From Sophora flavescens (taxonomy: Eukaryota; Streptophyta; Magnoliopsida; Fabales; Fabaceae): a stretch of DNA of 64,000 nucleotides. Under the pieces are notes generated by a model. That model was not told where the DNA came from. It was given only the letters and a program-made list of their open reading frames with translations, and ran no database searches. This document shows, one piece after another, positions 24,118-34,369 of this stretch (position 1 is its first letter; each line of letters starts with the position of its first letter). Location of the stretch: contig CM061067.1 of assembly GCA_030762895.1 (NCBI GenBank), positions 100,442,602 to 100,506,601 of the forward strand. Direction: 5' to 3'. The translations under genes and the position numbers were made by a program.

Positions 24118-25034
24118 GGTTTGGGGGGGTATATATAGGAGCAATCTTATGCCTTGTTTGGTTTGTTTAGCTTAGATTAATAGCTTTTAGGAATATTTAA
24201 TTAATATAAGCTTAACCATAGTTAATAATTAACTTAACTACGGTTACCTTTACTAACTAAGGTTAACTAATATGTGGCTCACATTTAGTGGATGGTGTGG
24301 CTGATTTTAGACCACACAAACCAATCATGGTTAAAATCTAACTTAACTTTGGTTAGGTTAAGCTAAAAGGGCATTTTGGTTATTTCACCTAAATTTACAT
24401 TTAATGCTTCATAAATGCTTGGTGAGTCATGCTGGTGACTCACCCCATGAATCAGTTCCTCCGTTGGTCGGTTTTGTCTCTGCACCTCCCTTCTCGACTC
24501 CGTCGGTTCCCCGATTAGGGTTTTACGCCCGTATAAAAGCATAATATTTCGTTTTCGACTGAAAATTTTCAAACTAACCAAACTCATTAGGAATATGATT
24601 TAAATATAAACCATTTCGTTCACGAGTCAAAATTAGGTTTTCTGATCATTAAGATCTTACTATCAGTGAAAACACTGACTGTTTTCCGTCCGAACTTTTA
24701 CCAAAATTTATCCGAATAAACATAATATTTTATTTATGATCAGAAATTTGGAAAGTAGACTTCCTCACAGACAAAATATGAAAAATCTACAAATTTCAGT
24801 TTTCGGACCAAATTAGGATTTTGTCAGTATAAAATTATGCTGCTAGTTAAAAAAACGCAGACCGGTTTCTGTCTGAATTTTCAACCCAAAATTTTACCGT
24901 AGCCTACTACTATAGGAGAGACTATGAATATGATTTTATTTTATTTAAAAATCACTTTCTAACCCTCAGATTAAAATATAATTAATTATATTTTAACCGG
25001 TTAAACAGCGTAATTAAAAATCAGGCTTTTATAT
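24118..25034 (-). repeat. B1 left LTR fragment, second piece
   Basis: Resumes after C's duplication GCCAC. Matches B2 at 42013-42923. It has a TATA-like run TATATATA on the minus strand near 24130. The LTR end reads CTTTTATA instead of CTTTTACA, so the terminal CA has mutated. Confidence 0.85.
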
Positions 25035-25805
25035 TACTACCCCTCTTAGAAAAAAATTCAGTCCTCGAAATTTCTTAACTCAAAACTAGACGTCATCTTG
25101 TAATCGTATCTTAATCTAAGGATCCCACATTATATTTCTCATCGCTGTCTTTCCTCTAGGTGACAGCGGTAACTTCATAACAGAATTCATTCTTATGTCA
25201 TTCTATTTATCCTCGAAACAATCCATCACTACATTATATTCATTGCCCTTAACATTTCACCTTGATCTATCATCCTTAAAGGACATAATTAAAAATTAAT
25301 CCTTTTCTCTTTTTAATATTGATCCCCTAGAAAACCTTATTCCAACATCTAACTCCCGCAATTAACACCACAATCAATTTCAACATCTAACTTCCACGAT
25401 TAACACCACAATCAATACTACCCTAACTTCCTACTCAAAGTATCAAATCAAAATTCTTAGATCCTTGGAGTGTATTCCACTATTCCGATTATAACAATAT
25501 TACACATACCTTCTATGAGATCTGCAGGAAGAGATGAATCAATTCCCCTCATGGTGAACACTCTCCCAGTGGCCTGAGGTCGGGCCATCTGTTGTCCTGC
25601 TGCTGGAACTCCTTTTCCAGCTCCACCTCTCTGAACACTGGTATACCCCATATAATGCTACATTAAACTGGTGTGTATATATATATATATACACACCATA
25701 TAACTATTAACTATCGCGTCGGGACTCACTACCCAACTTCTAAGCATAGTCAAAATCCAATGTGGATTCAACTAGACACGACCAATAACAACAACCTAGA
25801 CCTCA
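25035..25805 (-). pseudogene. internal remnant of B1: gag tail only
   Basis: In sense it holds the end of gag: GVPAAGQQMARPQATGRVF, then TMRGID..DLIEG (25651-25457), the linker that in chromoviruses leads into protease. The protease itself and all of pol are absent. Near the LTR the minus strand has the phrase for AATTTCGAGGACTGAAT and a purine-rich tract, the usual chromovirus 3' end. Element F keeps the same segments, so the deletion was probably inherited by both. The primer-site side has lost about 60 bp. Confidence 0.75.
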
Positions 25806-26074
25806 TGAGACACCCCGTTGTGCCCCATTGTATTATTACATTAAAAACCTTAATATTTATTTACTTAATTAATTAATCATATAACTTCTACAAATTAAAC
25901 ACACCAAGGTTGTAATATATACATACACACATGTTTTTTTATTACATTACCAAAACACTGTTGAGGGTATCCTCTCAGTAGGATCCCTCACAGGCATATA
26001 CTTAAACAAAAGTTGTGCTTAGCGGAAAATATAAAACGTCTCACGAGATGCACTGGCCATAGACTAACTAGACC

Positions 26075-26170
26075 CTAATCACCATGGGTCATGACTCGAC
26101 CTCCGGCTTCCGGTTCATAGGGAGTTCCATCCAACCCCTCTTCGTTTAGCTCAGCCACAGGGTCTTCAAG
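26075..26170 (-). other. conserved short frame in B1 LTR
   Basis: Encodes EDPVAE..LDGTPYEPEAGGR and ends at a stop (26075-26077). Closely similar peptides are encoded at the equivalent place in F left LTR (54456-54551), F right LTR (59324-59419) and B2 (39922-40002). Function unknown. Confidence 0.5.
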
Positions 26171-27000
26171 TACGATCCCATAAAAGATAAAATAAAACAT
26201 ACCGAAAGATACAAGGGATAAGAAACAGTTCTATCATCAAAAGCGGAACAGAATACATAGCACATAATATAATAATAGCCACAGACACGCATCACTCAAA
26301 ATCAACAATAATCCTCAATTCACTATATCATCCTCTACCTTCAGCCCCTGCAACTAAGACTTTATACTGATGTGGCCATCTTTACTCCTGTCACATTAGT
26401 CAGTAGTCTGAAACAGTCCAGTGCCAATAACTTTCGAACGCGTCAACGACTAAGCGAGTATTAGTCCAAAACGGTCCAGTGCCAAGAATATACGAACGCG
26501 TCAAGGAGTATCAATCCAGAACGGTCCGGTGCTAAGAATATGCGAACGTGTCAAGAACTAAAAGAATATTACGGCAGTCTACCTCGGCATCCACATCCGT
26601 AGGGCACTCACCCGCAATATCCGATATCCTAAAATAGGATATCCTGACCTCGTGTGTTCCACTCACACGGCTGTGAATAACAATACATCTATAAATGAAT
26701 CTCCCTAAATTATATCGATAACAACCTAGTGCCTCAACCTTCCATCAAAGTCTCAACACCTTTTTCCTCATAGATAAAACCACTTAATTAGGCTAGGCAC
26801 CTCTAAATCACCTTTATTCTCTCACCCAAACAATTATCTCCCAAACAACACATATCCTTCCTTAAAATCATCTAAGCATAGTATTAAACCCACGCAGATC
26901 ATGCATAACACATTAATCAACAGAATATTCAAATATCTCAATATCATATAAGGCAATTTATCACAACCAAATCATAATAGTCCAACCAAATAAATAACAA

Positions 27001-27122
27001 AGTCAGACTCTGTCATGGCCTGGCCGTGATAGCCATCACGGTCGTGACAGACAACAAAGGCAAGAATTCTACAAAACAGAACCTGTCACAGCCTGGCCAT
27101 AACAACCATCACGGCCATGACA
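27001..27122 (+). repeat. Athila-type palindromic modules inside the B1 LTR
   Basis: Two modules. The first matches the sense strand of a C U3 module at about 45 of 49 positions, including the AAGTCAGA spacer. B2 lacks them at the homologous site (near 40790). In B1 they lie antisense to the LTR. Confidence 0.8.
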
Positions 27123-29516
27123 GACACTGAACATCCTCAATATCATAAATATTCAAACACCGCAATAATACGTCACATGCAGATGGAATACCTCAACCAA
27201 CGTATCACAGTAAATTTGATAACATAAAATCAAACATCCTCAAATACTTAAAATCAACTTAATGTCGATAAACCTACAATCCTCAAATCACCATTGGTTT
27301 TACAGAAAAGGTTTCCAATATGATTTTGGTCTTGTCGATTACTCAACTACTAGTAGGGTTTAGGTCGCCCTACACAATTATTATATAATATGCTACTTAT
27401 CGATTCCGACGGTAGAATGATTCTTTCCCCCACCTGAGTTATCACCGGAAACACGTAAACGACGATCCTCGTTATCCCACCACGAGTTAACAAAACCACC
27501 TTCAACCAAATCAACAATAAAACAAATCAAGAAACTAAAAACATCCAAAACCCTACTACATGTTCACGGCTTCTAGGGGTTTTGGGTGACTAAAATTCCT
27601 AATCATGATTAAGTCATGGATTAATGGTCCTTAATCAACCAAGATCATGGATTAGTGGCTAAACAACTAAATTTTAAACTCAAAACTTCCTAACTCTCAT
27701 ATACTTAGATTCGGCCTTAACATGTTCATGGGGTTAGGGTTTTTAGCTTGATAGACCAACTTGGATTTATTAAGAATACATACTAATAGCTTGATTACCA
27801 AGATCATTTATGAAAACTTTGAACAAAACTCATCAAATCTCATCCACCTAGGGTTCGGCCAACATAGAGATTTTAGGGTAAGGATTTTCATTTTAATAAA
27901 TTAATCATGGATTAGAGTGTGTAGGCATACATGTCATATGAAATACATGATCATACATGACAACACATGAACAAAACCCTATCAAACCTATTCTCCTAGG
28001 TTCGGCCAAAGCTAGTTTGTTAGGAAGGAAATTTTTGATTACCACATACTCTTAGATACAGACAATATACATGATTATAAGAACATAGGAAGTGGTTTCA
28101 CATTTTTAAGATTTTTCTTGAGTTTGTTATGAATTTTCAAAGTTCTAGATCTAGAAACTTAAAAGTGATGAACAAATATGAAACAAACTTTGAATCAAGA
28201 AACTCATTAAAGAACATAGACATGATTAAGGAAGAAGAATAGGATTCACCTCTTGAAGATCAAAGACAAGTGAGAATCCAAGAACTTGCTTCACAAATTG
28301 ATGCTTCAAGACTTATGAACTTAAGAGTTTTTAGAACAAAAGGCAATAGGAACCAAATGAAATGTGAGGGAGGGTATTTATAGGGGTTGGTTGCGCCACT
28401 TTAGAAGGATCTAGTAGGAATGAGTTGGCTTGTTCAAAGGATTAAAGTGCAAATAATTCCTAGGGACCATTTTGCAAAGATTCCAAAAGTATAAGGACTA
28501 TTTTGAAAATTGCCAATAAATTGAAATGATGACCATGTGACACATTAAATGTGGTCTCATCTTGACTTATCTTGGCTGATTTTTCATGAGATATTTTGAG
28601 AAGAACCTAGAATGTTGGAGAACATTTGAGAAGATAGTATAATGGTATAGAATCTGGGAGAAAAATGTAGAACAATGTGGAAAGTTCTAGAATAATCTTG
28701 GCTCATACAAGATGAGGGCAGCTCCTACTTCATATTGGGCTTGTGCATGGGCCTTAAAATTTTGGGCTTGGATTCATTTATGTGGGGCCCACTAAAATGC
28801 TTAAGGCTTAACATGACATAGGAAACTTATATGATTTCTAATGGGCTTTATGGAATCAATCCATGGACAAGGAATTTGGGCTTCATGGCCACGGTCCATT
28901 AATGGATTTGGAACAAAGATTCTGGCCCAATTCACTTGAAAAAACTTAGAAACTAACTTAGGGCCCAAGGTGCAATTAAGAGAAAGTTCAAGGACTTAAG
29001 TGCAAAATCCATAAATTACCACTTTAACCTTGTAAAACCTTCTAGACTTAAAAGTGTGATTCATCCCCATGAATCATCATATATGACTCGTTATCCCGAT
29101 CTCTTGACAGTCTCTGTAGTTCCGTTTTCGACTCCGTCGGTTTCCTGATTAGGGTTTTACGCCCACGTAAAAGCGTAATATTTCGTTTTCTACTGAAAAT
29201 TTTCAAACTAACCAAACTCGTTGGAAATATGATTTAAGTATAAACCATTTCATTCACAAGTCAAAATTAGGTTTTCTGCTCAGTATAATTATACTGTCAG
29301 TGAAAACGCAGACCGGGTTCCGTCTGAATTTTCAACCCAAATTTTTATCGTAAGCTTCTACCCTAAGATAGAGTATGAATATGATTTTTATTTCATAAAA
29401 ATCAATCTCCATGAACTCAGATAAAAATATAAATAAATAGATTTATACCGGTTAACACAGCGAAAATATTTTTACTGAAAAAATAAAAATCGGAAAATAA
29501 AAAGTAGGGTGTTACA

Positions 29517-29556
29517 CCTCACAGTATGATTAGAATCAAACTGCTCTGATACCAAA
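29517..29556 (-). other. 40-bp internal remnant with primer-binding site between two B1 LTRs
   Basis: Contains the complement of TTTGGTATCAGAGCAGTTTG, the initiator tRNA-Met primer site of this family, directly before an LTR start at 29557. It is flanked on both sides by LTRs, so nearly the entire interior of a second element copy has been lost. Confidence 0.75.
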
Positions 29557-30451
29557 TGAGACACCCTGTTGTGCCCCTTTTGCCATTAATTATTTATTAA
29601 TCTTAATCGCGTGCTTAACGTTAAAATACGTAAAAAAAAATTAAAACTTAATACTAATCATATAACTTCTTCAAAATAAACCCACCAAAGATATAATATA
29701 TAAATACACACATGTTTGTTCATTACATTACCAAAACACTGTTTAGGGTATCCTATCAGTAGGATCCCTTGCAGGTACATACTTACACAAATTATTATAG
29801 TCAGCGGAAAATAAAATATCTTATAGGACTCACTGGCCCTAGACACTAAACTACATTGCTGGAATCCATGGCTCATCCTCCCGCCTTTGGTTAATACGTA
29901 GTTCCATCTAACTCTTCAGCAACTGGTTCCTTCATCGGGTCTTCTCGTACGATCACATTAGAATAAAATACAACACACAGAAAGATATAGGGGATAAGAA
30001 ACAGTTCTATCGTCAAAAGCGAAAAAGAATACATAGCACATAATATAATAATAGCCACAGACACGCATCACTCAAAATCAACAATCATCCTCAATTCACT
30101 ATATCATCATCTACCCTCAACTCCTGCAACTAAGATTTCATATTGATGTGGCCATCTTTACTCCTGTCACATTAGTCAGTAGTTCGAATCAGTCCAGTGC
30201 AAATAACTTTCGAACGTGTTAACGACTAAACGAGTATTAGTCCAAAACGGTCCAGTGCCAAGAATATGCGAACGCGTCGAGGAATATCAGTCCAAAACGG
30301 CCCAGTGCCAAAAGCATTCCAATGTGTCAAGAACTAAAATAATATTATGGTAGTCTACCTCGGCATCCACATCCGTAGGTCACGCACCCGCAATATCCGA
30401 TATCCCAAAATAGGATATCCTGACCTCGTGTGTTCCACTCACACAGCTGTG
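29557..30451 (-). repeat. third, truncated B1-type LTR
   Basis: Begins TGAGACACCCTG and matches B2 from 38816. It breaks off in CTGTGAA at the junction to the A LTR. Its copy of the conserved short frame (about 29880-29965) has internal stops. Confidence 0.85.
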
Positions 30452-31175
30452 AAAAGCGTCTCTTTGATACAGTCACAGCATAATCGATTATACTAATCGA
30501 TTATATGTTCTCTGTTTAAATTCTTGCGAACTGAAAAAGAATATTGTCGATTATCCTAATCGATTATTAACTCTCTGTTTTGTTCTTCAAAAAGCATAAT
30601 CGATTCTCAAAGGTGTATAATCGATTATGTAAGTTCAAAATTCAAACTCAACGGCTAAGATATCATTAATACTCATTAAAACTCATCAAAGCCATTTAAG
30701 TTGTTTAAAACGTGTTCAGCTATAGATAATCGATTATAGTAATTCAAAATGGCTTATTCAAATTCATAACAGCTCTATAATTGATTATTGATTTAAGCAT
30801 AATTAAGAGCATGAGATTATACTAATCGATTATTCTTCGATTCAATTTTGAATTTGAAAAACTTAACAGCTATAAAACTCATTACTCACTTAAGACCAAA
30901 TATTAGCTGATTAAGTTTGATTATTAAAAGCTCATTAATGTGTGTGTGTGTGAGCAATTTTAATCTTGAGAGCATTATTAACCATTTACAATGAATCTAA
31001 AACAAGCAATACAGTAAAAGAAAATTTCCCTTAACCCATTTGACTGCTTGTTTGACCTTTTACCGCTTTTTGCAATTTAGTCCTCAGACTTGAATTTGCG
31101 TGTTGGTACTTAGACTTGAAATTCCCCTTTTGCTCATCATCAAAACAAAAGTACCTATCAAGGCATATATCCACA
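30452..31175 (-). repeat. element A right LTR, second part
   Basis: Corresponds to the left LTR from about 2604 to its end at 3316. About 430 bp of this stretch is also present at 10686-11117. It ends CCACA at 31175, followed by the duplication CTTAA. Confidence 0.9.
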
Positions 31176-31312
31176 CTTAAACTCTTTTATCTTGAAGACC
31201 TCGACCGAGGATTTAAGCTCCATCACCTTGAATACCTCGATGGAGGACTTAAGCTCCTTTACCTTGAAGATCTCGATCGAGGATTTAAACTCCTTTACCT
31301 TAAGGACCATTT
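31176..31312. repeat. 36-bp tandem repeat array, right part
   Basis: About 3.7 further copies of the 36-bp unit, in phase with 1368-1753 once the 5-bp target duplication is discounted. Total original array about 14 copies. Confidence 0.92.
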
Positions 31313-31898
31313 TGGGCCAGAACGGAACCAGTACTGTTTGTGTTTCAAATTTTTTGGCCGAAACAACACCCATTGTGCCACCCATGGTTTTTCACGTTTT
31401 TTACATCCGGTATTTCAAGTTTTTGTTAGATAGTTAGCCAAGATTTGATGCAATAGCAGTAGATCAAGGGAGAGTGATAAGAGAGCCACACCATAATGGA
31501 ACAAGGGGTGCCTCACAGGTGAAACAGTTGTCAGTAGTCAATCAACATCATTGATTAAAATATCAATATATTTGATGGTCAATTCTGCTCCCTCACAGGT
31601 GAAGGACTTAGTTGCTCTCCCATGTTAGAAGGCACCTATATATGAGATGTTAATATACTTCTATTCATTTTTTAGAAGAAATATATTAATAAATTGAAAC
31701 AATTTCTTCGGACAATATTTGAAAATTAGTATATTAGTAAAATGCCAATATGTCTATTAAAGAAAGAGATAGAATTATTAATTTGTTGATAAATTCTATT
31801 TATTTATCAATAAAATTTTATGAAATGAGATTTTTTTTATTAAAATTTATTTAATAAGAATTTTATGCACACTTGAAGTAAAGTATTAACACACACAC
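31313..31898. other. unassigned AT-rich sequence
   Basis: No gene or bounded element. CTCACAGGTGAA occurs twice (about 31513 and 31595). It separates the tandem array from the SINE. Confidence 0.4.
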
Positions 31899-31996
31899 AT
31901 TGTTGGTCTGAGTGGTAACCGGCTCATACCCCTTAAGTAAGTGGTCAGAGGTTCGATTCCTGACTCTTGTTTATGGAGAAAACCTAGTTGGGAGGG

Positions 31997-32574
31997 TGAT
32001 GTCGTGCGATGCACATGCGATCCGGCAAGTGTACCGGATTGTTGCCAAGTAATAAAAAGATATCGATCCCACAGAGACCGTGATCTCAAATCGCAACTAA
32101 TTATCAAATTGACTAAATTGGACTTTAGAAAAGGTTTTTGATATTTGAAATAAGAGATAACTTAGAAAATCAGATAAGGAATGCAATCAAGTAAAACAGA
32201 AAGTAAATCAATTTATGGTTTTTCAGATCTAAATGGATTCCTAGGAATTTGGGTTACCAACAAGATTGTTTATGTTACTAAATTGATTACCCCTTGTTAA
32301 TTATTGAAATTTCCTTGAAGGCGAATTTATCCTCAAATAGTTAATGCTCCCTCTCGAGTTACAAAAACCGGGCCCAATTAAACCAACCCCTACTCTCGTG
32401 GTAGTCGAATTTAGATTGGACCCTTTACGCTTTGTGACAATTAGTTAATCCTCAAAGGACCGCTTCTAACTCTCGTGATTTAAGTCCTAAGTCTGATTCT
32501 ATAGATCTGATACCTAAATTCACCGCTAGGTTCCTCCTTATATTATCTACGTCATGCAAATAAGCGGCCGCCAA
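31997..32574 (-). repeat. element D left LTR, truncated
   Basis: Matches 36630-37214 of the right LTR, then breaks after GCGGCCGCCAAA into interior sequence. The lost part includes the U3 modules and TATA box. Confidence 0.88.
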
Positions 32575-33711
32575 AAATTTCCTCAAGGAAGGAATTCTAC
32601 CATAAACTTGACTATTAACCAAATCTCCACTTTATTAATGAAAACACATAAGAATCAAGAGGTCTTTTACTTTGGTTGTAACGAGGCCATGGGATCAATC
32701 GTTAGGTGGGGAAATCAAGAAAAGGAAATTTCAAGAGGGCTAAACAAAATATCAACATTGGAAAGCATGACACCTTCTAAAATACCTTTTTGGCTTTGAT
32801 TCAATTTTCCACCTTTCTTTCCTTCTTTTTATTTTATTTCTCACTTTCTTTTTGTCATCCCCTTCTCCATATTTTTTTGTTTATTTTATTTTATTTATTT
32901 GGAGAAGGGGAGATTTTCAATTCAAGAGAAATATTTTTCTAACTTTCTCATCCCACAATTTTATTTTTCAAACTACCTTTTTACCCTTTTTGCAATACTT
33001 TAAAAGGTGTCATACTAAGCATCATTCATCAAAATAATTCAAGGTACCAAGAAAAGTATTTTATTCTTTTAGGCACAAAATTGGGCAACTAAGGGGTAGC
33101 ATTTAATCAATCAAAGCTCAAAAGGCCAAAAAATACCTAGTGCCTCAATCATTTTCAAAAATGTTTTCAAAAATTTTTAAGTTTCAAAACGGTTTCAAGT
33201 CAAGTTCTAGAGAATACAATCCAAGAGGAATAAGACACTCAATCACAAAGAGTAAGGTAGATTTAGTGGGTACCCCTTTTTGGCTCAAAATCTCACATTT
33301 AGTAGTTTAAAATCAGTGAGAAACACAAGTCTAAGGAACCACATGCTAATTATCAACTATCAAAATATCATCTCAAGAATTTTTATTTTTAGCCTTATCA
33401 CAAGAATAAAAAAATTGGGTTCAAAAATTCACTATCTCAATTTATTTGGCACCAAGTTCTCACAATTGGATGCATACTCTAAGCAAAGGGCAGTCTAATC
33501 ATGTGATCATGCAAAACTATGCCTATATGAATGCAACATGAAAGATGCAAAAATCAAAAAAATTGCAAAAATACCCCTACCCCAAGCTTAAAAACTTACA
33601 TTGCCCCTAATGTAAATAATCAAGTCGGAGAGAGGAGAAAAATGGAACAACTCACCGAGGTGGTAGCGGGTGCTGGCTCACATGCCTAGTCAAAGATTGC
33701 TGGAAAATTTG

Positions 33712-33943
33712 TCACGGCCGTGATGCTTCTCACGGCTAGGCCGTGACCAATTCTGGTTTTCAGGAGCTGGCCTGTCACGACCGTGACCTGCATCACGGCT
33801 AGATCGTGATACATTCTGATCTTCAGGGTCCTTCTCATCACGCCCGTGATGGATGTCACGGCTGGGTCGTGATCCTTTCTGACTTCTCTGGTTAGTTAAT
33901 CACGGCTGTGACCACTGTCACGGCCTGGGCGTGATGTTTGCTG
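33712..33943. repeat. internal palindromic modules of element D
   Basis: Four TCACGG..CCGTGA module pairs about 58 bp apart, homologous to 19640-19868 in C, with individual base changes. Confidence 0.82.
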
Positions 33944-34369
33944 ACTTTATTTGTCCTTGCCTTTTTGCTCTTCCTTACTTCATAACCTGAAAACACTTGG
34001 CAAATCCATCAATTAGTGATCTTTCTTTTCTTATCTTCTCAAATTATTCAAAAACAAAATTCAAAAATAAATGGAAAAGGGAAAGAAAACTTGGGTTGCC
34101 TCTCAAGAAGCGCTTATTTACGGTCTTAAGCTTGACCATACTTCTTTCAATCAAAACACTTCTCTTCCATGGGAGTCCTTCAAAGAGCCGATTTTGCTCA
34201 TATGGCCAATTGCGCTTTCGCTTTGCTCTTTTCACTCTGAGTTTCATGGCCTTACTTCCTCCCGGCGGAAGTTTTGTTTCTGCATGATGAGCAACTCCAA
34301 CTTCATCACCATTTGGTGCATCATTTGTCTTTCAAATCTTCGGAGTTGATTCCATGTTGAGCTCTTCCT

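Larger units (their letters stand above)
25806..29516 (-). repeat. B1 complete LTR (3.7 kb)
   Basis: From TGAGACACCCCG to GTGTTACA on the plus strand. It contains repeats of a ~53-bp unit with GTCCAGTGCCAAGAATATRCGAACG (26405-26570), a conserved short frame (26075-26170, minus), and a pair of TCACGG-type modules (27001-27122) missing from B2. Confidence 0.85.
11118..30451 (-). mobile_element. element B1: chromovirus-derived, pol-less, truncated at both ends, split by C
   Basis: Sense strand is minus. Excluding nested C, it consists of an LTR fragment (11118-11305 plus 24118-25034), an internal remnant (25035-25805), a complete 3.7-kb LTR (25806-29516), 40 bp with a second primer site (29517-29556) and a third, truncated LTR (29557-30451). 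LTR ends are TGAGACACC and GTTACA on the plus strand, i.e. TGTAAC...GGTGTCTCA in sense. Element F and solo LTR B2 are relatives. The internal remnant retains only the tail of gag. Its junctions with the LTR of A show no target duplication, so this is a recombination product rather than a clean insertion. Confidence 0.8.
1754..31175 (-). mobile_element. element A: Sirevirus-type Ty1/copia retrotransposon, gag only, heavily nested
   Basis: Sense strand is minus. Outer ends are TGTTGG (1754) and CCACA (31175), with a perfect 5-bp duplication CTTAA at 1749-1753 and 31176-31180. The two LTRs, a primer-binding site complementary to initiator tRNA-Met at 9808-9819, repeated polypurine tracts next to the left (3') LTR and a gag with a zinc knuckle place it in the Sirevirus lineage. 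No protease, integrase, reverse transcriptase or RNase H frame is present in 3317-8333. The right (5') LTR is interrupted at 11117/11118 by B1 and resumes at 30452, with about 430 bp of LTR present on both sides of the interruption. Interior insertions include a solo LTR at 5228-6757. Confidence 0.9.

Noticed and set aside
31899..31996. Possible tRNA gene
   Set aside because: Boxes A and B are present but the sequence cannot fold into a cloverleaf with an acceptor stem; SINE is the better call.
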